This document shows positions 10,680-22,095 of a stretch of 64,000 nt of DNA, in pieces. A program made the position numbers and the translations under genes. Origin of the DNA: Rhipicephalus microplus (Eukaryota > Arthropoda > Arachnida > Ixodida > Ixodidae); NCBI RefSeq assembly GCF_043290135.1, contig NC_134707.1, positions 71,415,906-71,479,905 of the forward strand, given 5' to 3'. The notes beneath the pieces are model-generated. The model did no database searches, was not told where the DNA came from, and saw nothing but the letters and a program-made list of their open reading frames with translations. Within the stretch, counting starts at the first letter, position 1; every line of letters starts with the position of its first letter.

Positions 10680-13600
10680 TATTGAGGTAGAAGGGTTTAG
10701 ACAAATATATAAATATGAAGTACACGCGCTTGCATTCTATTTGAAAGTATCGTATGGCTGTGAATTACGAACCACTAAATGAAGATACCACACTAAATTA
10801 AAACGTATTTGACTCCATTCAATAGCTGTCTTACTTAACAAAGTTTGAATTGATAGTATATACGTTTCACTGATTGTTTTGTTATCTTCCTACGTTGTTC
10901 CTTCCAGCTTAAAAACCCTTAACATTCTCTTAAACTTTTATAGCTCATAAATTATAATATTTAGACATTACAGGACATAATTGGGGCGAAAAAAAACGCA
11001 TGGAGTCATATCAGGAACAGTGCAAAGAGTGTCATGAGGCCTGCTTTGTGAACCTAGAAGTGACTGTCTTTGGAAACAGAGAGAAATTGCCAATGCTGCT
11101 GTGTTAGGAAATGAACATAATGGGATATTTTCGTCAACTAGAGTCAGCAAAAGTCGGTCTTGTTTCTGCGCAGTTTAGGCATACGGGAAAGAGCGAAGGA
11201 TTTGCACATTTGAAATGATGCAACGTCAATAATGAAGAAAGAAAGATAAATGGACAGATTTTGTGTACTGTAGTTGTCGATGTTATGCAAAGTATAATCT
11301 GGGACTGCAACTGTGGTGTACTTTATTTTCCTTCGGCCAAACGTAATAGGTGACCCCATAGATATGTAATATTGTACACTCAGACAAATGCTGAAAAGTT
11401 CCCTAAGTCTTGCATAACTAGTTTTTACAGTTTCCTAACGATGGCACTGGGAACATGAATATTACTTACTTAAAATGAGGAAAGTAGGCGTGTCTCTCTT
11501 TTTGTTGCGAGAATTTACTTCTGGCTAGCGTTACACAGAAAACTTCAGTGAATGGCGCTTATGTATGCGATGGAGCAACAGTACTATGGTAGTCCGTACG
11601 CTCATTTTTAAAATTATATAGACAGCAGTACAATAAGAATTGACGTTGCATGAGCATTGCGCTGGCACAGGGCATTTTCCAGACACAATATGGCTATCTC
11701 GTTAAATACCTAACTATACGGGCGGCACTTGGGCTCGATTCGTGTGTATATCCTGATATTTCTTCATTTAATTTATTGGGACTACACTGGCGATGTCACT
11801 TTCTCTTAACGCTCTCACATTTGTGTTACTAATTTCCATTTTCAGCGCTCTAGCGTATGTAATTTTCCGTCTATGAATTGCGGCATATACCCCCCTACCG
11901 TGGCCAATGATATACGGCTCTATGTCAAGGCGGCAGGAGGAAGTCGTTTTACAACGTATGCGACAGAATTTTCACGTTCTTCGTGTAATCATCAGACAGA
12001 CTCATTCGTCAAACCTTCTTATCACCTCATAATCAGTTTGTATATAGATAGATAGATTTGCTGAGTTTGCTGCAGTTTTTAAGAATCACTTCACATTCAA
12101 TATTACTGTTTAGCAGGCGTCGACATAGTGGGGCAAAAAATGAACGAGTTCTACTCCCCCTGCTCGTCGTCTTAACACGCTTCTGCCTATTTCGTTGCAA
12201 CTTTCATTGTACACTTCAATGTCCCAATCTCGACTGTAAAAAACACTTTTTCGATACTAAATGCACGTGATTTCATTTCTAATCAAAAAAAAAACAAGCC
12301 CTATATACAAAGATTATACATTATTACCAATTTTCCATTTTTTACTTTCTGCTTCTACCGCCTTTTATATGCCTTTCGGCCCCTGCCACAATTAATTAAT
12401 CAAATCTGTCCTTTGTTCTAAACGGCATCAGTCTCCAGAGGTATTCCAAAAAATCTTTTATGGGCTTCGCTTAAGCTCCTCATAACAAGAGTTTTTGTCC
12501 GTGTGCAACAATGCCACAGTAGCCATAGTCGTAATTAAGTACGTAGGCTTTGAAACATGTTGCTGCATTCTAGAAAAATGATTTTCGGCCACGGCTTAGA
12601 ACAGGACTGCTGTTCGTTTTAGCTAATAACGGTAAATAAGATAGGTTAGTAACCGAACAATCAACAGGATAATATCGTTTCAATTTTAAATCTGATGCCG
12701 AAACCGACCACTGCCTTCCTGTGACTGGTAAAATTGGTGTGCTGTGCATAAAAAACATTTAAATTAGTGCTGTAATCAGCGTCTTGAATGAAAAATGAGT
12801 TTATTGAAACTACTGTCTGAGAAGTATTTGATATAAATCTTCACCGTTAGGACACCAAGCCTGACTAGATAGCTAACTTTAGAACGTATATTTTGACACA
12901 ATGATATGAGCGATGATTATCTGAGTCTGTAGCTACGCAAGCATCCGAAATGGCATGCATACATCATGTTGATCGCCAACGGGAGTTGTTCGGTCACCGT
13001 CAACGTCTGCATTGTGCTCAGCACCCCATTGCTTCACACGTGTATCGTAGCGCATTGAGCAACACGTTGTTGAATGATGTGTTCTCTGTCACGTCAGCAG
13101 GCCTGAATACTTCTGGAAATGCCAGTTAGCAATACGTGTAATAAGTGTCTCTGTCTAACCGATACACATGTTCAACATATATCTGTGGGTGCAACTTTGT
13201 ATATATTCCTTTGGTAAAGTTTCGTTAAAGAAATACAACACAGTCCCTTAACCTCCCCATGCGTTGCATAAAAACAATCCCCGTATACGAGACTCTTGTC
13301 GCCGAATTTCGTTGTATTCAAAGACCAAAGTATATCAAGTTACAGAAACACAGGGATGTTGTTCTGTGAATACCACGTTGTTTATTGCAATAAAGGTGGA
13401 GGAGTGTGCAGAGGCACCATAGGGTCTCGTGTTCAAGGCGTTTTTCAATTGATTCTGCAAGTGGCGAGCCGGTTCCTAGCTGTGTGGAAAACAGTAGGAG
13501 GAGAACGAAGACAAAGAAAAAAATTGACGAAGTGGGACGAACGCTTGATTTTTAGCGTTTTTTTCTCAGATATTTACGTTATATAAATGCTTTAAAACGT

Positions 13601-13690
13601 GACTATATCCTCTTCAAAACTTTTTTTGATAATCTCTTCACGACAGTCTGATATATCTGCTGAAAAACATATTACTTGATTCATTGATAC
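10680..13690. other. Presumed intron, no recognised feature
   Basis: AT-rich, with only short ORFs lacking domains. No strong splice pair with coding content was seen on either strand. Confidence 0.4.
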
Positions 13691-13697
13691 GCACAAT

Positions 13698-13792
13698 TTA
13701 ACGCCCCGAAACCACCATATGATTATGAAAGACGCCGTAGTGGAGAGATCCGGAAATTTCGTCGCCCTGGGGTTCTTTGCCGTGCAAAAAAA
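13698..13792 (-). mobile_element. Ruka-like SINE tail fragment, minus orientation
   Basis: The segment contains GCCCCGAAACCACCATATGA, GACGCCGTAGTGGAG, TCCGGAAATTTC and CTGGGGTTCTTT in the order expected for the reverse complement of the SINE 3' half. No tRNA-like head is present. Confidence 0.75.
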
Positions 13793-13799
13793 AACATTT

Positions 13800-15360
13800 T
13801 GCCGGTAGTCTTTGTTCATTGTAGTACGTATCATCACCATTTCTTATTTTCTTATGTCCAAACATTTTCAAATAGTTGATCGTATTCCCTTCTACTCATA
13901 CTTGACCGGTCCTCCGAGTGGGTGTGTGCAAATAAATTTGAAGGACAAATAAACAAACAAAATTAGGATAAGGATTGGTTATATCTAACCTCTTATTGTT
14001 TGGAGCCAGTCAATCGAGTATGGACTGCGGCGCTGTTTTGTCCACGTTACATGAATTCATTTAGGCAACAGGAATGATAAGTTGCTTGTCATACCATCAG
14101 ATGAGTACAATTTTTTTCTCTCTTCTCTTTTCGTGATTTTTATTACTGGCTTATTTTTAGGCCTTCTGCCTTTTTCGCTGTTTTGAGCACGTTATGACGC
14201 ATTCTACGGTGATCTGTCTCTCTCTCTGTCTTTTAGGTAAGCATTGTACTTCAAATTCTTTATAGGGTACTGTATAGCCCATCCCTCTTGTGAGTATGAA
14301 AAATAGCTTTTTTCTTTTAAAATCAATGTTCTATTTCGCTGACAAATTTTATGACAGGTAATGACACCTTGCTCCTAGTTTACCTAATATTATGTAACTC
14401 TGCACATGGGTGAGGTTTCAGAAGCTAAGCATCAAATGATTAGGTGTCAGTTGCGAATGTAAGCTAGTACGTGCCTTTTTGTCTATCTTCTTCTTTCTGC
14501 GCCTACAACTTTGTTCCCAGCAATCAAGACGTTTATGAGGGATATGTATAAAGAGTCGCGAAATGAATCTGGGATGCGTGATCCGACGTTGTCGAACACC
14601 GAAATTCAAGGAACTGACCGTCGTAGCAGGCTGCAAGTGAAACCTATCTTTGTAGTAGGAAAAAAAGAAACTGTGAAATTGAATAGACGCTACCTCTTTA
14701 AGTAATTAGATTAGGTAAAACTTATGGCTGTCAAACTTGTCGCTTCAGTGACGCGGACAATAATTAGTGAGATTCCTGGGACAAAATTCATACATTACGG
14801 CCGAAACTGTGGCTCCTGCGTATATTTAGGTTAGCGTACTGTGAATATTTTTTTCAGCATGAGTGAAAAATTAATAATGACACAATACAAGACTGAGAAT
14901 ATTTGCAAGATATACTTAAAGTGAGGAGTAATTTATATGCACACATGTTCAATATCTTCTTCCTAACACCGTAATAAAAGTCTTGATTGCTGTAGTGAAT
15001 TATTGGCCGTGATGAAAACGTATTGTTCCATGACTATTGTATCTATCTAGTAAGCAAAAGATATCTATTATAATTTCAACGAATAAAGAAAGGTCAAAGA
15101 TTTAAGTGTCTGGGCGAAATGCATATAATGTTCTCTTCCATAACTTACAAAAGAATTACCGAAAAACTCAAGGCTAGAATGAACGTGATACTAAAGAATA
15201 ATGTTCAGTTGTACAGAAATTCTCAGCCTATATCCTATTGAAAACGAAGAACACGTTCTTAATGTGGTATCAAGGGCAATGCTTTATTACATCACGTTAG
15301 AAAACATTCTTTTAAAATCAGTACTCTGTATGTTTGCCTAATTAACCACTAAAGTTTTTT
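13800..15360. other. Presumed intron, no recognised feature
   Basis: AT-rich; small ORFs only. Nothing further was recognised. Confidence 0.4.
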
Positions 15361-15363
15361 TGA

Positions 15364-15364
<1 letters not shown>

Positions 15365-15413
<49 letters not shown>
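15365..15413. repeat. (TA)n microsatellite
   Basis: Pure alternating TA for about 49 bases. Confidence 0.95.
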
Positions 15414-15416
<3 letters not shown>

Positions 15417-15454
15417 CCAAAAAGAAAAATGTTTAAGAAAAATTATTTTTACAC

Positions 15455-15690
15455 GTGCTGATCTAAATGGGCCCTCCACTTGTTCTTCAGCGCACGGCGT
15501 TAGCCACTGGGCCACAAAAAAGTGCACCCAACGTCGTAGTAGTAGCGAGCTATTCATGTACATTATTTAAAGCTGGTGGTACGACAACCCCGAGGGTAAT
15601 AACACCTTGTTCTGAGCTTTTTTGGCGTTGCGGCTGGCTCGTCCGCTTTGCCTTACAACACGTGGCCGCTCAAGTGACCACAGAGTGAGG
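15455..15690 (-). repeat. Possible tRNA-headed repeat of a second family
   Basis: On the minus strand GTGGCCCAGTGGCTAACGCC resembles a tRNA-like A box as found in tick SINEs, but the neighbouring sequence (GTGCGCTGAAGAACAAGTGG and the flank to 15690) does not match the Ruka-like copies. The segment is GC-rich relative to its surroundings and adjoins a (TA)n array, as other repeats here do. Identity is uncertain; no target-site duplication was seen. Confidence 0.3.
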
Positions 15691-15792
15691 GACATTGACA
15701 CTGTAGGAGAACAGTACTTCTTCAGCTTTCACCAAAACAATTGCGTTATTGTTGCAGGGTACACTAAGCTCGATTCACTCTCTGCAATCTAC

Positions 15793-15863
15793 CTGTTTGC
15801 GAAGATAGCGCGCTTTTCAAACACAGATAGGTGACAACTGTGACACTTGCTTTTGCACTGATC
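15793..15863 (-). CDS. Weak candidate exon
   Basis: The minus strand has an AG acceptor with a poor pyrimidine tract, 71 bases and a CAG/GTAGAT donor. One open frame reads ISAKASVTVV then TYLCLKSAL, which could be the M13 stretch that normally reads D-x-G-x-x-x-A-Y-x-A-x-K. Another open frame (DQCKSKCHSCHLSVFEKRA) ends in the phase that the 10.6-kb candidate needs. The frame with M13 resemblance does not agree in phase with the next candidate, so either an exon is missing or this one is not real. Confidence 0.2.
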
Positions 15864-16463
15864 CTGTGCATATCTGGGCTTAATTGTTTAGTACATTCCA
15901 TGCGTTTGAGCAGTATGATGAGCGTTGAGCTGTAATCTTTGTTAGGTACGCTTGCCCTGTGCGTATTCTTCATGTGGGGTCTTTGATCTTGAGCAATGCG
16001 TGACACGTTCTGATCTTATTACCGCTCTTCGAATAACATTTTACCTTATTGGTATCGCAATCATCGCTTCACTTTTTTTCCGCCTGCTTCCAGTCGTGGT
16101 GAATCACATGATGAGCTCACGCTCCTTCATTCACTATGTTAATTATTCCTGGAAGAGACTCTTATTCCGTGGAAACAAAGTACCCGTTACTGCAAAATAG
16201 TATTATTCTTTAGTCAGTTTCGTGTTTTATACTGCATTTTCGGTGGTTACTACCTGTGCTTGTGAAAATTTTGCATTCGAAACGTATATTTCAAACTATT
16301 GTTGAATAAATCGGACATGATAAGAATTTACCAGCAACACAAGTCTTTTGGGCCAGGTTGTACTTAAAATTGTATCTATTGTTTTTGCTATAACAATCAA
16401 TTATTATTCTTAAATTTTAAATGTGAAGCACGTTTTAGCGAACTTCGGTGACTGCGAGCGCAA

Positions 16464-16578
<115 letters not shown>

Positions 16579-16699
16579 GCCACGTAGTACTTTTAGCTCT
16601 CCTGGACATTTCGATAATGGTATCGATTACAGAATTGGTATGGCATAGCAAGACTATATGATGAGCATGAGTGTTTAGTCACAACAAGGAAATCAAGAG

Positions 16700-17445
16700 A
16701 TGCTCCTCACGAATGACATCAGTTACATTCTTTGGTCGTGCTGCTCTTGCGGTGGTTATGTTCATGTGACAGATTTTTAAACTGGTATGGCATGAAAGCA
16801 CCTCATGGTCACCATAGGTGACAGACCCTAACGTGGAATTCATGACATACATGTCATGTAAGTCGACTACGCGCCCTGCTCCTAGTGTGTTCGCAGTCGT
16901 TTCGCTAGCTTCATATATACCGAATTCGGTATTGTGGGACCTGATTGGATCACAAAGATATATGACAGATGTAAACATGATAATCATGACATGCATGTCA
17001 TGTTAAACAAGACTACATGCTGTGCTCATAGCGCACATGCGGTCGTTTTGCTAGCTTCACATATAGGACATTCGGTATCACGCGACGTGAATAGACGACG
17101 AAGGTAAATGACACGTCCAAACACGATAATCATAACATGCGTGTCATGTAAAACATGCCTACCTGATAGAGTCACAGCATGCTTGAGGCCATTTTGATAG
17201 CTCCACATATATCGAATTTGGTATTACGTGACGTGAATTGACAACGAATGTAATGGACACGTCCAAACAATATACTGATGAAACGCGTGTCATGTCAAAC
17301 TTAAGTACATGGTACTCTCGGAGCGTGCTCGCGGCCGTTCTGTTAGCTACACGTATACTGATATCCGTATAATGTGACATGAATAGACGAAAAAAGTAAA
17401 TGACACGTCCAAACATGATAATAATGACATGGAAGTCATGTACGG
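16700..17445. repeat. 144-146-bp satellite, about five degenerate units
   Basis: A landmark of the form GACATGCATGTCATG occurs near 16844, 16988, 17134, about 17280 and about 17426, spaced 144, 146, 146 and 146 bases. Units also share CACATATA...GAATTTGGTAT, GACGTGAATAGAC and ACACGTCCAAACA. The landmark is an imperfect palindrome. Open frames here on the minus strand repeat the same peptide pattern and are artefacts of the satellite. The first unit (before 16844) is the most diverged. Confidence 0.75.
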
Positions 17446-17449
17446 CACA

Positions 17450-17770
17450 ATTTACGTCCATGTCGTAGGGTAGTGTTGAATTTGTTGTTCCATATCAACA
17501 TTCCTCAAATGTGATTCGCGTATCATCGATTCCTACTGTACGTATTATCTGCCTGTTTGTTGAACACTAATTGCTACCCTCCAACCTCTACTGTAAATTA
17601 GAGGCCAGAAGAAAAAAGACAGGTCAATTTTTACCTGAACCTAGTTGTTTTAAAGAACTGTCACTGCTGTTCTGTCGCACAATTTGAAGTCTAGGATGGA
17701 TAAGATCAACAAAAGATACGTGCCAGCTAAGTATTATTCTTACCTATCCCTTTGTGTCATAGAGGTTAAG
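17450..17770. other. Unremarkable sequence between satellite and candidate exon
   Basis: Nothing recognised apart from the TTTATT at 17776-17781, which is an AATAAA on the minus strand. Confidence 0.4.
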
Positions 17771-17879
17771 TGATGTTTATTTTTGTTGCATGCAATATCA
17801 CAATATTTAATAGTGATTGGCATAACCGAAGAATCATTGGCTCAATTTTCGATAAGCAGAAGTGAATGCTAACTGATTG

Positions 17880-18117
17880 TCACAGGCAGCAGGTATGGCG
17901 TGCAGATGAAAGAAAACTATTTTCGAAGCCTTCTGTCATCTCTTGGTAAGTTTGATAACAGTGGTGTTGAATGACGCTACCGTGAATTTTCTGAGCAAAG
18001 AGCGCTTTAAAAGTAGTGCCACTGCTGTCAAAATGTATGTTTCCTTGGTTTGATCTGCAGTTGCTCAAAGCAGCATGCGCTAGCGTTTCAATAGTCGGGA
18101 GAGTTAGATACATTCTA
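17880..18117 (-). CDS. Candidate exon resembling the zinc-site region of an M13 peptidase, catalytic motif lost
   Basis: The minus strand has a good acceptor (GTAATATTTTTGCAG), then one base and an open frame to a TGA at 17880-17882: RMYLTLPTIET, LAHAALSNCRSNQGN, IHFDSSGTTFK, ALFAQKIHGSVIQHHCYQTY, QEMTEGFENSFLSSARHTCC. In M13 peptidases this region reads N-Y...(I/L)-x-H-E-x-x-H-x-(F)-D, then F-D-x-x-G, then F...C-x-x-x-Y. The order LAH, FDSSG, F, C-x-x-x-Y is kept, but HExxH appears as HAALS, so the catalytic Glu and second zinc His are absent. An AATAAA (17776-17781) about 100 bases after the stop fits a terminal exon. A possible internal donor (GTAGCG at 17975-17980) would instead let the gene continue. 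This is one of the better coding candidates in the first 20 kb, but the family assignment is by eye. Confidence 0.35.
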
Positions 18118-18812
18118 CTGCAAAAATATTACTTGTTGGTTTGCATCAATTTTATTTAACAAAACGTACCCTGGGATGGTGTGGCAGATAGCAAAACACA
18201 AGTGCTCTCGCTATTTGGCATGACAGCTCATATCTTTACTTTAAGGCCTAAAAAATAAGGTCACATTTTATTATTACTTCAACAGATATACTGGCAGTCT
18301 TAAGATAGAGATCCTGTGTCCCACTTATGCACGCGTAACAGAAACGCATTATTTCAAATGTTAGCTTTATTCCCAAGTACACAATATTTTGAGTTGTCTG
18401 AATTTTTTCGCTATCCACTGAATCGTGTTGCTCGGCTGATCACTTCATGCGTCCTCCACGTGCCACGATATATATTTTACATTTATAGCTATAGGCTGTC
18501 AGCGAACTGCTGTATCCGCTGGTCCCAGCACGCAGCATGGTTCCTACTTGCTGCCAGTTCATCCAGGGTGCATTGTGGTGCTACGACCACTACTACTGTT
18601 TAGACAAAAAAACACAAAACATAACAAAGCACTTGAGTGTATGTGTGGTAACTTTCAAATCTTAAATACGTTAGCTGCGTGTCATTTCAAGCCTAACCTG
18701 TAACATTTACTAACTGTATGTCTGTTGCATAGAGCCATTACGCTTGTCCCTAACAAAAAGCACTAGTATTTAACTTTATTAGTTAGCATAGAGAGCAACA
18801 CGAATGTCACTA
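18118..18812. other. Presumed intron, no recognised feature
   Basis: AT-rich, with a short open frame on the plus strand (18316-18603) that lacks any domain or splice support. Confidence 0.4.
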
Positions 18813-18814
18813 TC

Positions 18815-19052
18815 CCCGCCGCGGTGGTCTAGTGGCTAGCGTACCCGGCTGCTGGCACGTGGGTCGTGGAATCAAATTCCGGCAGCGGCGGCTGCATTTG
18901 CGATGGAGGCGAAAATGCCGCAGCCCCGTGGGTTGATATGTGGGTGCACGGTAAAGGACCCCAGGTTGTCAAAATTTCCGGAGTCCTTCTCAGCGCCTCT
19001 CAAAATTTTATAGTGGTTTTGGGCCGTTACACTCCACATATCAATGATCAAC
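18815..19052 (+). mobile_element. Ruka-like SINE, near full length, plus orientation
   Basis: The tRNA-like head CGCGGTGGTCTAGTGGCTAG and the B-box region GGAATCAAATTCC lead into the shared body (GGCGGCTGCATTTGCGATGG, GAAAATGCCGCAGC, GTGGGTGCACGGTAAAG, AAAATTTCCGGAGTC) and the tail TTTTGGGCCGTTACACTCCA ending in TCAATGATCAA. The head would give internal Pol III promoter elements. Substitutions throughout suggest an old, inactive copy. Confidence 0.85.
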
Positions 19053-19059
19053 GAGTTTA

Positions 19060-20745
19060 GTTGCACAAATGAACGGTTTAGAATACATCCTAACTTTTAA
19101 AATTAGTCTGTGCAGAAGAAACCTCACCTTGCAGTGTGAGATAAAAAAGGCTTTCTGAAAATTATCCCAGACAATAGAGTTTCTTAAAAAAAACGTCTAC
19201 TGGAAAGGCAATGAAAGCACGAAACAAGTTTGCAAAGTACGTAACTGGCAAAAGAAGTGTGAACAAACACACAGTAGCATCTGTAAAATTCCAATCCTTC
19301 ACTGCAGACTGTCCAAAACTGTCGTCTTCCTCCTTCTGGTTCATTGCTCAGAGAGAGACACCGCTTTATTATGGGCTTACCTGCTATCGTGAAGACTGAT
19401 ACGTTTCCAGATTTTTGAATGTTGATTTGGAATCTCTATACAACCTGTCCAGTAACAGGTCGTTATGACAAGGTGTTGACGTGTAGGTTTGTAGCTTAGT
19501 TAGTATGTACAAATTACGTTGAATACGATACTTGTCACCATTATATTAACGCAACAGCATTCTTTTAGGTGGTGGCGATATTGATAGGGATAAGAAATCT
19601 CACCCACAGCTCGTTTTCATCATCTAATACGTAGTACAGGTCATGCCTGTTCTTTAGCGGTGTGCAGGTTTCCTTTGTTCTTCTAACTTCACTGAGCTCT
19701 ATTGCGCGTCGTTGAAGATAATCTATTTTCTAGTCAAACAGTGCAGCATTTGCCTGACTGGATAACGCACTTCAAGCAGAGACTAAATTTATAATATATT
19801 TCACACGGATTTAAACACGTTTTACTCACCTTGTTCAAAGTTGACCATTTTTATTAAGCAGTCATTTTTTCAAGACATTTTCTGTAAATGACAAAGCTGA
19901 GAATGAAAAATTAACAACCACCTGTATGACGCACAAGGCTACGTCAGATTCCTATGCATTTCTCGGAAAGAACGTCTTACACTAGTCGTCACCATGACCC
20001 GATAGGCGCTCAATACAGCGCCTTAGCAGTGATTAGGTTGCTTTCACAAATTTTCACAGCTACAAAAAGCCTTCGTTTTCAGAGAACTAGAGCTGGCACC
20101 ACAAGTACAATAGCATACGATGCGTTCTTTTCTGTCCACTTGTACAGAGCATATTGGAAGCCTGTTGCGAAACATAACGTATACCAATATTTTTTTATCA
20201 GTGTGAGAAAAGTGATTCGTACCTTGAAATCTAGCGGGACCATGCGGTGGTACAGGTGAAGCTACCAGTAGGTGTCTCGTGTCAAGCGCAGTAGAAGAGT
20301 CAGTAGCGTGATGTTCAGAATAAAATAGCCCATATGGTTCTTGTTTAGTGCCCGATAAAGGAAGAAAATTTGAAAACCATCACAATTACACAGAATTTAG
20401 GCTGTATCAACTCTAGGCTGCTGCCGTTTCGACAAAGCATTCAGTAGACAACGCAAAATGTGGGCATAATTCTGTATTATGCTGCGTGCAAGGCACTTAG
20501 AGCTGCACTGAACAGCTGCCAGAGACGTTGTATGCCTGCGCTGTTGTGTGGAGCAGGCTTTGAAAGCGCGCAACACTTTATTAGTGGCTTTTAATTGCAC
20601 TAAGAAGAAACACTGTTCTCAATGCAGGGATTCTAAAATCATGGCTGTCCACATTTTAGTGAGAGGGTTTTACTGACCGCACATATCTGCGAGAGCTATG
20701 TGGTCATAAGTATTGTTTCATTATTGCGTTATTTACACTAAAGGC
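19060..20745. other. Presumed intron, no recognised feature
   Basis: Small ORFs on both strands with no domain content. No repeat family was recognised. Confidence 0.4.
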
Positions 20746-20749
20746 TTAC

Positions 20750-20750
<1 letters not shown>

Positions 20751-20811
<61 letters not shown>
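20751..20811. repeat. (TA)n microsatellite at left edge of retrotransposon block
   Basis: About 30 TA units, immediately followed by GC-rich transposon-like sequence. Confidence 0.95.
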
Positions 20812-20812
<1 letters not shown>

Positions 20813-21220
20813 GTAATTTATAAACGACAGAGAAGCCCCCGGTCCTGTGCCAGCTGTTCTATTCTGCCTCGACCACAGTGCGACGCCGTATGACCCGCAA
20901 GACATGCTTCTGGCGGTCAGCTTTGGCTTTGTCGCCGGGGTAACGGGGATTGTGGAATACCCGGGAAAGAATGCCGGAACAGTATCCGTGAAGGCTCCGT
21001 GGCTGACACGTCCTTTCGGTGCTTGCTTTCGGTGACCCCACATGCTTGTGAGCGAGGAGAAGACGGTCAAGACTTTCGTCGGCAGTCTTATCTAAGGGCT
21101 GCTCCCTCCTTTCGGTTTCATTGACCCCTGAGTGCTGTGGAAGTCGTCCAGGTGGCTCATCAGGTGCCATGGTTTTGAAGTTCATCATCACCTGTTTTAA
21201 ACCGACAGCAGACCATGGCA

Positions 21221-21222
<2 letters not shown>
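20812..21222 (-). pseudogene. Retroelement-like ORF fragment, family uncertain
   Basis: A GC-rich island between two (TA)n arrays. The minus strand is open through MMNFKTMAPDEPPGRLPQHS, ending in KADRQKHVLRVIRRRTVVEA. The charged, proline-rich composition and the setting among LTR-element pieces suggest a gag-like fragment, but no diagnostic motif (zinc knuckle, protease or RT) is visible. It has no start of its own outside the TA repeat. Confidence 0.3.

Positions 21223-21224
<2 letters not shown>

Positions 21225-21282
<58 letters not shown>
21225..21282. repeat. (TA)n microsatellite
   Basis: About 28 TA units separating two different retroelement fragments. Confidence 0.95.
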
Positions 21283-21285
<3 letters not shown>

Positions 21286-22028
21286 CGCACTGCAACGCGA
21301 ACAAAAGATGAGAGCAGCTTACGGCAGCGAAAAGAGCGTATTCAGGATCAGCTGTACGGCAAGACGCCTGCTTCGTTGTCGTCCCGAAAAACCGCCTGGC
21401 CCACTAGCTGGAATCTACAAAACATTCCTATTATCGTTCTTTTTCATATAAACATGTGTCAATATATATATATACTTCCGCATTAAGTGGTTGACGGTGG
21501 TTCTCGGTCCCCAAGTCATCTCGCACGTTACCACTGGAGCTCCGCTCGGGTCGTCGTCTACTACCACCTGCCATGGCAGTGCAAGACAATCCTGGTCCAT
21601 CCAACACCACCAGCCTAGTGCTGCCTCCACCGTCGACCCTGGCCATCCACAGCCACCAGCGTGATCCGCCAGTATTCTCGGGTCTCAAAGGGGATGACGT
21701 TGAAGAGTGGCTACACGCCTACGACCTCGTCAGCGAGTTGAAAAGGTGGGATACTCTACACAAGTTGCGTACGGTCCCCTTCCACCTAACTGATGTTGCA
21801 AAACCTGGTTTTGGAACCACCTCCAAGATCTTCCCGACTGGGACACATTCGCATGGCAGCTCCGTCAGATTTTTGGTTCCCCCAGTGTTCGCTCCGAAAC
21901 AGCAACAAAGAAGCTTCCTAAACGCATTCAGCTAGCGGGTGAATCATACACCTCGTACATTGACGAAATTATACAAATGAATGATGATGACACGTCCAAT
22001 TCATAAAGAAGAGTCGGTGACTGCGCTC

Positions 22029-22030
<2 letters not shown>
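21283..22030 (+). pseudogene. Gypsy-type gag fragment with leader, frameshifted
   Basis: An ATG at 21573 starts MAVQDNPGPSNTTSLVLPPP, followed by DPPVFSGLKGDDVEEWLHAY, DLVSELKRWDTLHKLRTVPF and HLTDVAK. Downstream, in another frame, comes WQLRQIFGSPSVRSETATKK, then LPKRIQLAGESYTSYIDEII. This is the usual gag-core layout of tick and other arthropod Gypsy elements (D-x-x-x-W-L...Y and the YI-x-x-I-x-x helix). At least one frameshift breaks it near 21810-21850, and the rest of gag is replaced by a (TA)n array. The 290 bases before the ATG may hold LTR and leader remnants. Confidence 0.6.

Positions 22031-22031
<1 letters not shown>

Positions 22032-22093
<62 letters not shown>
22032..22093. repeat. 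(TA)n microsatellite
   Basis: About 31 TA units ending the gag fragment; the next retroelement fragment runs in the opposite direction. Confidence 0.95.

Positions 22094-22095
<2 letters not shown>

Noticed and set aside
10826..10880. Minus-strand ETYILSIQTLL with GTAAGA donor
   Set aside because: The acceptor lacks a pyrimidine tract; no motif.
14706..14790. Minus-strand ISLIIVRVTEATSL frame after a TGTCCCAG acceptor
   Set aside because: No usable donor and no family resemblance.
18815..19052. tRNA gene at the SINE heads (also 32.3, 37.2 and 48.0 kb)
   Set aside because: The A- and B-box-like sequences belong to SINE heads; no complete cloverleaf with acceptor pairing is visible.
20859..21300. 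Long frames of alternating Tyr-Ile across the (TA)n arrays (also at 15.4, 22.0, 35.4, 36.2 and 41.5 kb)
   Set aside because: Translation of dinucleotide repeats; not coding.
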